A stretch of DNA of 64,000 nucleotides, taken from positions 4,537,001 to 4,601,000 of the forward strand of contig NZ_AP024169.1 in the NCBI RefSeq assembly GCF_016591975.1. Direction: 5' to 3'. The notes under the pieces are model-generated. The model was not told the DNA's origin. It saw only the letters and a list, made by a program, of their open reading frames with translations, and did no database searches. This document shows positions 18,942-27,080 of this stretch, in pieces. Both the position numbers and the translations under genes were made by a program. Origin of the DNA: Anaeromicropila herbilytica (GTDB lineage Bacteria > Bacillota > Clostridia > Lachnospirales > Lachnospiraceae). The first letter of the stretch is position 1. Each line of letters starts with the position of its first letter.

Positions 18942-19049
18942 AAAATATTCCTCCTGTTTTATTGTAATTATGTGATATTAATTAGCTTATCCTAAATCTT
19001 ACTATTAATATTCCATATATTATTAAATATATCGACATAAATTTATGTT

Positions 19050-20054
19050 TTATTTAAACATTTCTAATAATTGATTCATATCTAACATCTTATCATCAAC
19101 ATAATAATCTGCATTTGGTTTTCCGAAGTAAAGTTCATGGTAGCGGAGTCCCCAATCTTCTAGTTGTCTCTTAGTAGTCTCTTCCCAACTAATTTTTGTA
19201 ACATAGCCTCTCGCAGTTAATAATACAATTCGATTTCCCATATCATATAATTGATTAATCACTTTTATCATAGCTGTATTAGGCGCTGATAATGCATAAT
19301 CATTATCTTTTTGTATCTGAGCTATAACTCCATCAATATCAAACACGAATCTTTTGTTTCCCGATGTGATCCTTATATATTCTTCTGCTCTCTTAAATTC
19401 TTCTTCTGTATCAATATCATAATTTTTATCCATCTCATATCCCATAATGACATTACCAGACATTGAATGCATATCTAATACTACTCTCGGACGCAATACG
19501 TCTATACAAGCATTCTGATAGTATACTTTAGGTAACGCTTGCCTTGGCATGTTATAGCATTCTTTTATGCCTTTCATTATTGGAACAATCTTACCATCCT
19601 CCGCCTTATGCCACATCTTATATGGTATTTCTTTGGCTGGTCCTAGACTACGAACAGAATCAATCTCTTCTGATGATAATATCATTTCAATCATGTTATC
19701 AATATCTTTTACGTCACGTATAGGATATGTAGGTCTTAACTGTACTACTATATCAGCTTGATATCCTTCTTTTTCTTTTAACGTGTTAAGTACATGTTGA
19801 AAAACATCATAATCCAATGCAGTATCAGTTGCATATTCTTTGGGTCTTAGAAAGGGTACCTCTGCTCCGTATTCTTTTGCAATTTCAGCATATTCTTTGC
19901 TGTCTGTACTTACAATTACTCGATTAATATAAGATGATTGCAACGCATGTTCGATTGAATAAGCTATCATTGGCTTTCCATTCATCTTTCTTATATTTTT
20001 GTGTGGAACACTTTTCGAACCACTTCTCGCTGGTATAATTGCTAGTATATTCAT
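19050..20054 (-). CDS. CMP-nonulosonate cytidylyltransferase fused to a HAD phosphatase
   Basis: A 334-residue fusion. Residues about 1-220 are acylneuraminate cytidylyltransferase: the CTP-binding AIIPARSGSKSVPHKNI, VSTDSKEYAEIA, and QLRPTYPIRD. Residues about 230-334 are a compact HAD domain: motif I FVFDIDGVIA, motif II VLLTARGYVT, and the late acidic motif DYYVDDKMLDM. NeuA activates nonulosonic acids as CMP sugars; a fused phosphatase could remove a 9-phosphate left by a NeuB-type step, or serve another phosphorylated sugar. That link is inferred. AGGAGGGTGCA precedes the ATG. It lies directly upstream of the neuB-like gene. Confidence 0.87.
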   Translation of the reverse strand: MNILAIIPARSGSKSVPHKNIRKMNGKPMIAYSIEHALQSSYINRVIVSTDSKEYAEIAKEYGAEVPFLRPKEYATDTALDYDVFQHVLNTLKEKEGYQADIVVQLRPTYPIRDVKDIDNMIEMILSSEEIDSVRSLGPAKEIPYKMWHKAEDGKIVPIMKGIKECYNMPRQALPKVYYQNACIDVLRPRVVLDMHSMSGNVIMGYEMDKNYDIDTEEEFKRAEEYIRITSGNKRFVFDIDGVIAQIQKDNDYALSAPNTAMIKVINQLYDMGNRIVLLTARGYVTKISWEETTKRQLEDWGLRYHELYFGKPNADYYVDDKMLDMNQLLEMFK

Positions 20055-20285
20055 TGCACCCTCCTATTTGAAAAAACATCTACAGATATTAATCTTAACT
20101 CTTTAGCTAGTCTTTCAACTTTTACTCCTCTTAACGCTAAATAGGCAACTATAAAACCCTAAAACAATCTCTTTCATTACAAATTGTATGGAGTACTTAC
20201 CGTTACCTATCCAATATACTTATTTTAGACACTTTAATTTACACTGTGGAAATTGTAACATAAAATATAAATTAAATAATTCAAG

Positions 20286-22127
20286 CTAAAAATTTTTAAT
20301 CTCTTTTATTTCTTCTCGAATCATTTCCTCAATTTTCTTGCAAGCGTCAATCATTGCTGAATATATTTTTGTTCCTTTTTCATACGTATTTATTTGATCT
20401 TGTACTTCATCATCAGATAATACATAAACATCGTCTAATTCAGAAGTTGATACTTCTGCAATATATATATCAATAAGACTATATACTGGCTTATCTTCTA
20501 TTTGATTATTATTTTTTGTAAGACGCTTTACCCAACTTTGACTTTTTTCTGAATCAATATTTCTCTTTTTGGCTTCTATCACAAGCTTTTCACAAAATCT
20601 TTTATTTTCAGTCGCTCTTCTTTTTATCTCATTTAATTCTTTAATACTATCCTGAAGGTAATTCTCCAATGAGTCTTTCTCATTCATTGCTAATGTAGGT
20701 GATTTATCATCAACAATTTTAGAACAATCAATATTTTCTCTGCAATTGTCAGCGATTGCTTTCTTTAGTGTCATTATTTTAGTACCCTTTATCTTCGCGC
20801 CACCCTCAGTTGCATCAATTACTTCTATCTCTTCAATACTCTCAATCGCTTGAACAAACCAATTCAAGTATAGATACCAATCTCCTCTTGTATACACCAT
20901 GTCACCGTTGATATCCTCAATTTTCCTAGCATCTGATGCTAATTGTCCTCCAAAGTCAGCTCTTCCACCAGCATGTGTACTCTTTCCCGAATAAGCCAAA
21001 TCTTGTCCTATTAATATGATTTTTTTAAAACCTAAACTGGCGCAAATAGAAAATGCACCTGTTGCAACCGATCCACCAGAATTCAAATTAATTACTTTTT
21101 TCTCTAATTTTTCATAAAACTTTGTTATAAAATAATTGGTATTATAAAATATTTTACGGCTTTTATGTTTTTCTAATATATATTTATTTGCTTCTATTAA
21201 ACAAAATAAAGGTATACTATTGCATCTTTCGTCTTCAAAATGCCCAACGTATTTGTTAGGATCTAAAGTAACAATAAAATCTGGAATAATATCATGTGCA
21301 AAAAGATATTTTAAGGCAGTATCTGTACAAAAGATAACTGCTTTACCCTTAGCCACTTTTAAATCTTCGATATTCTTATCAAGTGATGGCCCAGCTGATA
21401 CAATAATCGCTGGTATATCCTCTCCAAAATCACCTTCAAAATCAGCTAAAATATTAGCATCCTTCATATATTTCATATTTTCAATTGTATTTCGAATAAT
21501 ACTACCACTTAACTTACGTTCTGTATTCTTGTTAATTTGGCACACTTCATTATTATCACGAATGATATCTATAAATCTTTTATGACTTTCTTCAAATAAA
21601 GCCATATACTGCGGATGTTTTACAATCATTTGTGAGTTCATATTAATCCATTCAACATGTTCACCTATTACAGCTTTAAACTCACTATCATTGATTTCTT
21701 CAACAGTAATAGATACTCTTCTATTATTAAGGATATCTGTAATATCATAATGCTCTAAGACATGTAAAAAAATCTCTGCACTTGGCTCATAGATTAATAG
21801 TATATCCTCTTCTGACAATTTATTTATCATTTCTCTAGCAAATATACCATTTCCAAAGCCAAACATAGACACAACAGCATTTATATTCTTTATTTCAAAT
21901 TGTTCTGCCCATTTATTTGCTTCTGATATAGGTTTATATGCACTATTTAGTCTAATTGTGCTTCCATCTTTAACTATAACAAGTGCCTGATTACCATCCT
22001 TTGTGGCAATAGATTCAATCTGATCAACTTTATTTACTAGCGCTTCTTTTTTTATTTTCTCAAGATATTTAAATAGATTACTTTTATTATTTTTAATTGC
22101 ATCATAATTCTTTTCATATATTGTCAT
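20286..22127 (-). CDS. Maf-type flagellin glycosyltransferase (DUF115/MptE-like)
   Basis: A 613-residue Maf protein. N-terminal Rossmann-like part about 60-200 (VVSMFGFGNGIFAREM, LLIYEPSAEIF); central MptE-like core about 240-440: AIIVSAGPSLDKNIEDL, VTLDPNKYV, NLNSGGSVATGAFSIC, KIILIGQDLAYSGKSTHAGG, and VIDATEGGAKIKGT. A lysine/glutamate-rich helical tail follows. I use the ATG at 22127, preceded by AGGAGATAAGATC, not the upstream in-frame start at 22187. It is the first large gene after flagellin, as is common for maf genes. It shares only the core with the Maf at 14121, so the two probably differ in site or sugar. Confidence 0.9.
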   Translation of the reverse strand: MTIYEKNYDAIKNNKSNLFKYLEKIKKEALVNKVDQIESIATKDGNQALVIVKDGSTIRLNSAYKPISEANKWAEQFEIKNINAVVSMFGFGNGIFAREMINKLSEEDILLIYEPSAEIFLHVLEHYDITDILNNRRVSITVEEINDSEFKAVIGEHVEWINMNSQMIVKHPQYMALFEESHKRFIDIIRDNNEVCQINKNTERKLSGSIIRNTIENMKYMKDANILADFEGDFGEDIPAIIVSAGPSLDKNIEDLKVAKGKAVIFCTDTALKYLFAHDIIPDFIVTLDPNKYVGHFEDERCNSIPLFCLIEANKYILEKHKSRKIFYNTNYFITKFYEKLEKKVINLNSGGSVATGAFSICASLGFKKIILIGQDLAYSGKSTHAGGRADFGGQLASDARKIEDINGDMVYTRGDWYLYLNWFVQAIESIEEIEVIDATEGGAKIKGTKIMTLKKAIADNCRENIDCSKIVDDKSPTLAMNEKDSLENYLQDSIKELNEIKRRATENKRFCEKLVIEAKKRNIDSEKSQSWVKRLTKNNNQIEDKPVYSLIDIYIAEVSTSELDDVYVLSDDEVQDQINTYEKGTKIYSAMIDACKKIEEMIREEIKEIKNF

Positions 22128-22196
22128 GATCTTATCTCCTGAAAATTTTTTCTTATATAAGAACATCTTATAATCTATTGCATACAATGTTCTATT

Positions 22197-22249
22197 ATAT
22201 ATATACGAAAAATATCTAATCTTAAATTATTTATTTTTCGTATATATAT
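22197..22249. repeat. perfect AT-rich palindrome upstream of maf
   Basis: Eighteen-base arms (22197-22214 and 22232-22249) match perfectly around a 17-base loop, about 70 bases before the chosen maf start. It may be an mRNA hairpin in the leader. Confidence 0.6.
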
Positions 22250-22342
22250 AATTCAATATATTTTTTTCACTAGCACTTAGAATTATCGTGTTATAATAAC
22301 AAATAGTGACTGAATAGCTAATAAATATTCCTATCCTGCCCA

Positions 22343-22390
22343 ATATCATAATTAATAATAATATTATTTTATTATTATTAATTATGATAT
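22343..22390. repeat. perfect AT-rich hairpin after the small helical gene
   Basis: Twenty-base arms (22343-22362 and 22371-22390) match perfectly around an 8-base loop, 18 bases past the stop of the gene at 22409. The all-A/T stem could terminate or attenuate transcription into maf or protect the upstream 3' end. Confidence 0.65.
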
Positions 22391-22408
22391 CGGACAATAA
22401 TAAGAATA

Positions 22409-22726
22409 TTATTCATGTATTTGTTCTAATATCTCGTTAAACTGTTCTGTAATCTCATATTGTAAGATATCGGCCAAAAGTATAATATCTTTCGCTTCCA
22501 TAGCATTTAATGCTTCTGTAAAGGTATCAACTATTTTCTTTTCATCAAGTTCAAAATCAGGATTTATTTTCTTATATTCAAAAATCAAATTAATTGCTTC
22601 TGTAATAGTTGTTATTGCTGTATTTAATTTTTGATATCCTAATGTTACTTCTTGTTTATATAAATGTTCTGTAATTTCATCGATTAATTTAAGCGAATCC
22701 TCAATTGTTTTTCTTACTGTAGCCAT
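22409..22726 (-). CDS. small helical protein related to a Maf N-terminal domain
   Basis: A 105-residue, all-helical acidic protein with no membrane segment. I do not recognise a named family, but its second half (TEALNAMEAKDIILLADIL followed by YEIT and ILEQI) aligns by eye with residues about 75-110 of the Maf at 14121 (NKDYILLADLYELKIT). It begins at the ATG at 22726, five bases after GGAGG; an upstream in-frame ATG at 22741 precedes that site. It lies between flagellin and the first maf gene. It may be a flagellin-binding adaptor or a chaperone for glycosylation; that role is inferred. Confidence 0.75.
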   Translation of the reverse strand: MATVRKTIEDSLKLIDEITEHLYKQEVTLGYQKLNTAITTITEAINLIFEYKKINPDFELDEKKIVDTFTEALNAMEAKDIILLADILQYEITEQFNEILEQIHE

Positions 22727-22815
22727 CGAAACCTCCTGCATGCTTTTATTAATAGAATGTACAAGTTTATAAATTATATTATAAATAATTCTTGTATTCT
22801 CTAAATTACAACTTT

Positions 22816-22850
22816 AAAAAAATGGAGCTGACCAAAGGTCCGCTCCATCC
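22816..22850 (-). terminator. flagellin terminator
   Basis: On the minus strand a 12-base stem with one mismatch (ATGGAGCGGACC and GGTCAGCTCCAT, loop TTT) is followed by a T-run, 14 bases past the flagellin stop. Confidence 0.88.
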
Positions 22851-22863
22851 TTTATTAAATAAA

Positions 22864-23682
22864 TTAGCCTAATAATGATAATACGCCTTGAGTTGATTTG
22901 TTTGCTTGTGAAAGCATTGATTGAGCAGCTTGTTGAAGGATATTACTCTTTGAGTAAGATACCATTTCTTTAGCCATATCAACGTCACGGATACGTGATT
23001 CAGCTGCTTGTAAGTTTTCAGATGTATTATCTGCATTAGCGATAGTGTGTTCAAGTCTGTTTTGAAGAGCACCAAGTTTTGATCTTTGAGTAGATACAGT
23101 AACGATTGCTTTATTGATTGTTGAGATTGCTTTAGTAGCTAAAGAATATTTAGATACTTTGTTTGCAATACCACTTACACCTAAAGCTTTAGCATTCATA
23201 CTCTTAATAGAGAAGCTAATTTGTTGACCATTGTTAGCACCAACTTGAAGATGTTTTCCTGATAATGAACCATCTAAAAGTTTCATTGTATTGAATTCTG
23301 TTTGAGAAGCAATACGATTAACTTCGCTTGTTAAAGCTGTTAACTCTTCTTTGATTGCTTTACGGTCAGCTGTAACGTTAGTATCATTAGATGCTTGAAC
23401 TGTTAATTCTCTCATTCTTTGAAGAATTGAAGTAGTTTCATTTAATGCACCTTCTGCTGTTTGGATCATAGAGATACCATCTTGAGCATTTGTAGAAGCT
23501 TGATCAAGACCTCTGATTTGTCCTCTCATCTTTTCAGAAATTGAAAGACCAGCAGCGTCATCTCCTGCACGGTTAATTCTGTAACCTGAAGATAATTTTT
23601 CAGTTGATTTTGCTAATTGTCCAGTAGTGATACCTAATTGTCTGTTAGTATTAGCAGATGTCATATTATGTTGAATAATCAT
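22864..23682 (-). CDS. hag: flagellin
   Basis: The filament subunit, exported by the flagellar type III apparatus. It has 272 residues, close to Bacillus Hag. The conserved D0/D1 ends are complete: MIIQHNMTSANTNRQLG and SSGYRINRAGDDAAGLSISE at the N-terminus, SRIRDVDMAKEMVSYSKS and LSQANKSTQGVLSLLG at the C-terminus. The central part (about 140-190) is short, so little D2/D3 is present; any surface glycans would sit on the few exposed Ser/Thr there. AAGGAGGAAATACAC precedes the ATG. The long leader holds two sigma28-type promoters and a CsrA-type hairpin. Flanked by its terminator and by fliT. Confidence 0.98.
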   Translation of the reverse strand: MIIQHNMTSANTNRQLGITTGQLAKSTEKLSSGYRINRAGDDAAGLSISEKMRGQIRGLDQASTNAQDGISMIQTAEGALNETTSILQRMRELTVQASNDTNVTADRKAIKEELTALTSEVNRIASQTEFNTMKLLDGSLSGKHLQVGANNGQQISFSIKSMNAKALGVSGIANKVSKYSLATKAISTINKAIVTVSTQRSKLGALQNRLEHTIANADNTSENLQAAESRIRDVDMAKEMVSYSKSNILQQAAQSMLSQANKSTQGVLSLLG

Positions 23683-23704
23683 GTGTATTTCCTCCTTGAA
23701 TATG

Positions 23705-23724
23705 TAGCAGCATCCATGCTGCTA
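23705..23724 (-). promoter_or_regulatory. probable CsrA-binding hairpin in the flagellin leader
   Basis: On the transcript the sequence forms a stem of AGCAGCA and TGCTGCT with TGGA in the loop, 22 bases before the start codon; the Shine-Dalgarno AAGGAGGA provides a second GGA. CsrA prefers GGA presented in hairpin loops, and in Bacillus subtilis CsrA represses hag through one hairpin site and one site over the ribosome site. csrA and fliW lie in this window. Confidence 0.7.
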
Positions 23725-23844
23725 TTTGTTTAGTTTTTAGTATTTACTTAAAGTTATCATTTCATCTTTTGTAAAGTTTGTTTAGCTAATTATCTTTTGT
23801 GTATCCGAGATATTTCATAGGCCGTACGCTCCTATTCCATACCC

Positions 23845-23869
23845 AATAAGTAAAGCTTGTTTACTTATT
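23845..23869 (-). promoter_or_regulatory. hairpin at the 5' end of the proximal flagellin transcript
   Basis: Inverted repeat AATAAGTAAA...TTTACTTATT placed right after the proximal sigma28 -10 box. A near copy follows the distal promoter at 23976-23998. As a 5'-terminal stem it could stabilise the mRNA; an operator is the alternative. Confidence 0.6.
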
Positions 23870-23873
23870 ATAT

Positions 23874-23900
23874 ATATCGGATGTATTATAAAAAACTTTA
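23874..23900 (-). promoter_or_regulatory. sigma28-type promoter P1 of flagellin
   Basis: TAAA at -35, exactly 15 bases of spacer, and TCCGATAT at -10, against the sigma-D/FliA consensus TAAA-N15-GCCGATAA/T. It would give a leader of about 180 bases. Confidence 0.85.
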
Positions 23901-23975
23901 GTGTTTTTATAATTTTTTTGTCTTTTTCTTTTGTTTCTTGGATTCTCTCTTAGGGGTTATCCCTAATTCGATCCA

Positions 23976-23998
23976 ACAAGTAAAATATATTTACTTGT
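23976..23998 (-). promoter_or_regulatory. hairpin at the 5' end of the distal flagellin transcript
   Basis: Inverted repeat ACAAGTAAA...TTTACTTGT, placed relative to the distal promoter as the proximal copy is to P1. Confidence 0.58.
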
Positions 23999-24003
23999 AA
24001 TAT

Positions 24004-24030
24004 ATATCGATAGATTATGAATAAATCTTA
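24004..24030 (-). promoter_or_regulatory. sigma28-type promoter P2 of flagellin
   Basis: TAAG, 15 bases, ATCGATAT. Slightly weaker than P1 but with the same spacing and the same hairpin just downstream, so the two units look duplicated. Confidence 0.65.
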
Positions 24031-24051
24031 ATACCCGTTTATGACTTTTTT

Positions 24052-24537
24052 CTACTTTTTCTTATCCAAAAAATAGGATTGTCCTTGGTGCTGATCCGCC
24101 ATGTTTTTATAATAGCTTGTAGCAGTCTTAGAACTAATTTTAAAGTCTTTAATTTCTTTCTTTTGGTTTGTCATATAAATCTCAAATGCGGATCGATTAC
24201 GCTTTTCCATGGCTTGTATCTGAATACTCTTCTCTGTAACAAGTTTTATTAAGTCTTGTATCGTAATTATTTCCGCTTTATACTGTTCTTTATTTGTGAT
24301 AAATTCATCCTTAACTCTACTATATAAAAGCTCAAACCCATCATTTAATTCATTTAATCTATCTATTAATACACCTTTTTCTTCTGTTGAATCATTAAAT
24401 TTATCTATATCCATATTGCTACCAATGGATAACATTTTTTCTTGTTCTTTCGTTATGAGAATTATTTCATCTAAAACTTTAGCCTTAGTTCCTATTGAAT
24501 TCACTAATAATTCTATATACGTTTTATTATTATTCAA
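24052..24537 (-). CDS. FliT/FlgN-like flagellar export chaperone
   Basis: A 161-residue, highly charged, all-helical protein with no signal or membrane segment. Its length, heptad-like helices and position straight after fliD-fliS fit the FliT/FlgN chaperone type that keeps the filament cap or hook-associated proteins unfolded for export. There is no decisive motif. It seems to start at TTG (24537) with GGGGAAGTGAA just upstream; no in-frame ATG is close. Another FlgN-like protein is encoded at 33748, so this one is more likely the FliT partner of FliD. Confidence 0.7.
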   Translation of the reverse strand: MNNNKTYIELLVNSIGTKAKVLDEIILITKEQEKMLSIGSNMDIDKFNDSTEEKGVLIDRLNELNDGFELLYSRVKDEFITNKEQYKAEIITIQDLIKLVTEKSIQIQAMEKRNRSAFEIYMTNQKKEIKDFKISSKTATSYYKNMADQHQGQSYFLDKKK

Positions 24538-24585
24538 TTCACTTCCCCATTCCTTTTGTTCAACATGGAATCTAGTATTTTCGAA

Positions 24586-24966
24586 TTATTTACCTTGTTT
24601 ACTCAATTTCATAACTTCTTTCCATGTATCTCGCATATCTCTAATGTGATTTAATGCATCTTCAAGTATCTCTTTATCTTTTTTTATATTCGCTTCTACT
24701 AATCTGCGATATATATAATCATAGATTAAATCAAAATCTTTTGCTACAGGATACTTAAAATCTAATGTAGAACGGAATTCAACAATAATCTTTTCAGCTT
24801 TAATTATGTTATCACTTGCCTTCATTACATCATTATTTTCTATAGCTACAATTGCTATATTACAAAATTTAATTGCTCCATCATAAAGCATTAGAGATAA
24901 ATCCGCTGGTGTTGCTGTTTGAACTTTACTGTTTTGGTAAGCTGCTGCTGCATTATTGTATGCCAT
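24586..24966 (-). CDS. fliS: flagellin export chaperone FliS
   Basis: A 126-residue helical protein that binds the flagellin C-terminus and prevents early polymerisation. Typical features: MAYNNAAAAYQNSKVQTATPADLSLMLYDG at the N-terminus, the helix YDGAIKFCNIA, LDFKYPVAKDFDLIYDYIYRRL, and LRDTW-like WKEVMKL at the end. AAGGAGGAAGCTTT precedes the ATG. It follows fliD and a terminator-like hairpin. Confidence 0.95.
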   Translation of the reverse strand: MAYNNAAAAYQNSKVQTATPADLSLMLYDGAIKFCNIAIVAIENNDVMKASDNIIKAEKIIVEFRSTLDFKYPVAKDFDLIYDYIYRRLVEANIKKDKEILEDALNHIRDMRDTWKEVMKLSKQGK

Positions 24967-25055
24967 AAAGCTTCCTCCTTGATTGGAATTTGAATGATTG
25001 TTTATTGTTTCAAATTACGACTTTATTTTATCATTTTTGATTCTTCTTAGCAAGG

Positions 25056-25096
25056 AAAATAAAAGAATGTCCATAATATGCACATTCTTTTATTTT
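25056..25096 (-). terminator. hairpin between fliD and fliS
   Basis: Fifteen-base arms AAAATAAAAGAATGT and ACATTCTTTTATTTT match perfectly around an 11-base loop, six bases after the fliD stop. The U-rich descending arm could act as a partial terminator that lowers fliS-fliT expression. Confidence 0.6.
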
Positions 25097-25101
25097 AATT
25101 A

Positions 25102-27069
25102 TTAACCTGTTATAGATGCCAATGCAGAAGTTGATTTTTGTAACTTAGCCATAGCAGTCTCCATTGCTGAGAATTTCTTATAGTAGGCATTTTCCATTGT
25201 ATTCAACTTACTTTCCATCGTAGTAATATCTTTTTTATATTTATCCGCTTGCTTTGTCATTTCCTTATCATTGTAAAATGTTAAGGCACTTCTTAATGAG
25301 GTGGATTTCATTTTATCTGACATTGTATCATATAGATTCTTTGCTACCCCAGCTAATGTCTGCATTACAGCATCTGGGTCTTCTTCTAATGCTTTTTTCA
25401 ATTTATCTGTATTGGCCTTAGTTTGCGCATCATCTGAATCTCCATCGATATGTAGTAGCCCGTACTCTGTATAATCTGTTGATGTATGGATTCCAAATGT
25501 GGCAAGATTCATATTTTTCTTTGTACCATCAATTTTCGTTACATCTTTAATAGTGGATGCCATACTGCTTTTAAATGATGTTGTTAAGGTCTCCAATGTG
25601 CTATCTCTTCTAAATAAGGAATCCTTGATTTTTGTTTCCCATTTCTCAACTTCTGAATCTGACATGGCTTCTTTTTGATCATCTGTTAAAGGTTCATATC
25701 CCTTTGCAGGTTTTGCATAATAGAGCGTATTCATTTCTTTTAAAATTTTATTGTATTCTGTGACAAATTTCTTCACTTTGTCGTAAATTGCCTGAGTATC
25801 TTTTGTTACGGTTACAGTTGATCCCGTCATACCAAGTAATGTTGCAGTTGGAGTAGCTGCACTTATTGGTGTTGCATCGGTTACTTGTTTTGCTTCAATC
25901 GTAAGCCCATTTATATTAACAGTATTTGAAGATTGCTCAAATAAAGCTCCATTATATACAATTTTACTATTTTGAGCATTTATCTTTGTAGCAGTGTTTC
26001 CCAGCCCTAATTTATCTAGTTCTGTTGAAGCACCCAATGTAGCATTAGCTGCATAAGTATCAGCATTCGCTTTTATATTGTTCTTTGTTGTTGCAGCGTC
26101 ATTAACCGTTGCAGTATTTTCATATCGACTTACATATTCCGCTTCTAATTGGTCACTCGTATATGTTACTGGTGGAGTATATTTTGAAGCTTCATCAGCA
26201 ATTGTTCCTTTAAAATAATTCTTTCTTAAGTTATATATATTATCAATTATTGATTGCTTCTCTGTTGATGATGTTGATACAGTATATGCATTCAAATAAC
26301 TATCAACTTGATTCTTTAATGCAACAGGTATAGCAACAGTAGCATTAGATGTTGTACCAGTTGAATCTTTATTAACCATATTCTCAAATAAAGAATATAT
26401 CGCAGTTTTTGCATTATCACCAGTTGCATTCGTTGTAACATCCGATGTTGTGATACTAAATGTATTATCAGCTCCACTTGCTTTTGAGCTTACAAATAAT
26501 CTTCCTGAAGTACCATCTGAACTTACATCTATGCTTGCATTCAACCCAGCGTTTTGGCAAGCCTTGTTAAAATCATTAATTGTAGATGTAGATGTAACTG
26601 TAAAGTTAACTGTTTTTTGCTTAGCTCCTGTACCGCTTACTATCTTCATAACAGTACCATTAGTCATATTTAAATCTGTTGTTAATTTAGATGAAGCACT
26701 TAATTTACTTCCATTTGTAGTAGATATTTTTGCTCCTGTATACATTTGAGCACTTGCTAGTTGATTTACAACGATATTGTAACTACCAGATGGTGCAGTT
26801 GATGATGCAGTAACTGTAACTGCATTCTCATTTGATGATGTAGTCTTAAATGATGAATAAGACCCTTGTAGTCTCATGCTACTAGCATAATCGGTATAAA
26901 ACGAATAAAGCTTGGTATTTAAATCTTTCCACTTTTCTTGTGACCAAGTTAACTTTGTTTGCTTATTCTTTATCTTAGTTTCTTTCGTCCTTTGTGCTGA
27001 CATTAATTGTTTTACAATAGATTCTGTATCCATATTAGAAATCAAACCTGACATTCTAATGTTTGACAT
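25102..27069 (-). CDS. fliD: flagellar filament cap protein FliD
   Basis: The hook-associated protein 2 that caps the filament and directs flagellin addition. It has 655 residues. N-terminal FliD domain: MSNIRMSGLISNMDTESIVKQLM, then WKDLNTKLYSF; Ser/Thr/Asn-rich middle; C-terminal domain from about 410 (VKKFVTEYNKILKEMNTLY, LRREST-like LFRRDSTLETL, FGIHTSTDYTEYGLLHID) ending in a coiled coil (about 600-650). AGGAGGAATTAAT precedes the ATG. Between flaG and fliS, the classical order. Confidence 0.95.
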   Translation of the reverse strand: MSNIRMSGLISNMDTESIVKQLMSAQRTKETKIKNKQTKLTWSQEKWKDLNTKLYSFYTDYASSMRLQGSYSSFKTTSSNENAVTVTASSTAPSGSYNIVVNQLASAQMYTGAKISTTNGSKLSASSKLTTDLNMTNGTVMKIVSGTGAKQKTVNFTVTSTSTINDFNKACQNAGLNASIDVSSDGTSGRLFVSSKASGADNTFSITTSDVTTNATGDNAKTAIYSLFENMVNKDSTGTTSNATVAIPVALKNQVDSYLNAYTVSTSSTEKQSIIDNIYNLRKNYFKGTIADEASKYTPPVTYTSDQLEAEYVSRYENTATVNDAATTKNNIKANADTYAANATLGASTELDKLGLGNTATKINAQNSKIVYNGALFEQSSNTVNINGLTIEAKQVTDATPISAATPTATLLGMTGSTVTVTKDTQAIYDKVKKFVTEYNKILKEMNTLYYAKPAKGYEPLTDDQKEAMSDSEVEKWETKIKDSLFRRDSTLETLTTSFKSSMASTIKDVTKIDGTKKNMNLATFGIHTSTDYTEYGLLHIDGDSDDAQTKANTDKLKKALEEDPDAVMQTLAGVAKNLYDTMSDKMKSTSLRSALTFYNDKEMTKQADKYKKDITTMESKLNTMENAYYKKFSAMETAMAKLQKSTSALASITG

Positions 27070-27080
27070 ATTAATTCCTC

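Noticed and set aside
22459..22485. GCCGATAT preceded by GAAA with 15-base spacing, resembling a sigma28 promoter
   Set aside because: It lies within the coding sequence of the small helical protein and the bases are explained by its conserved LLAD residues.
22869..23075. Second minus-strand frame inside flagellin
   Set aside because: Shadow of the flagellin frame, without its own start signals.
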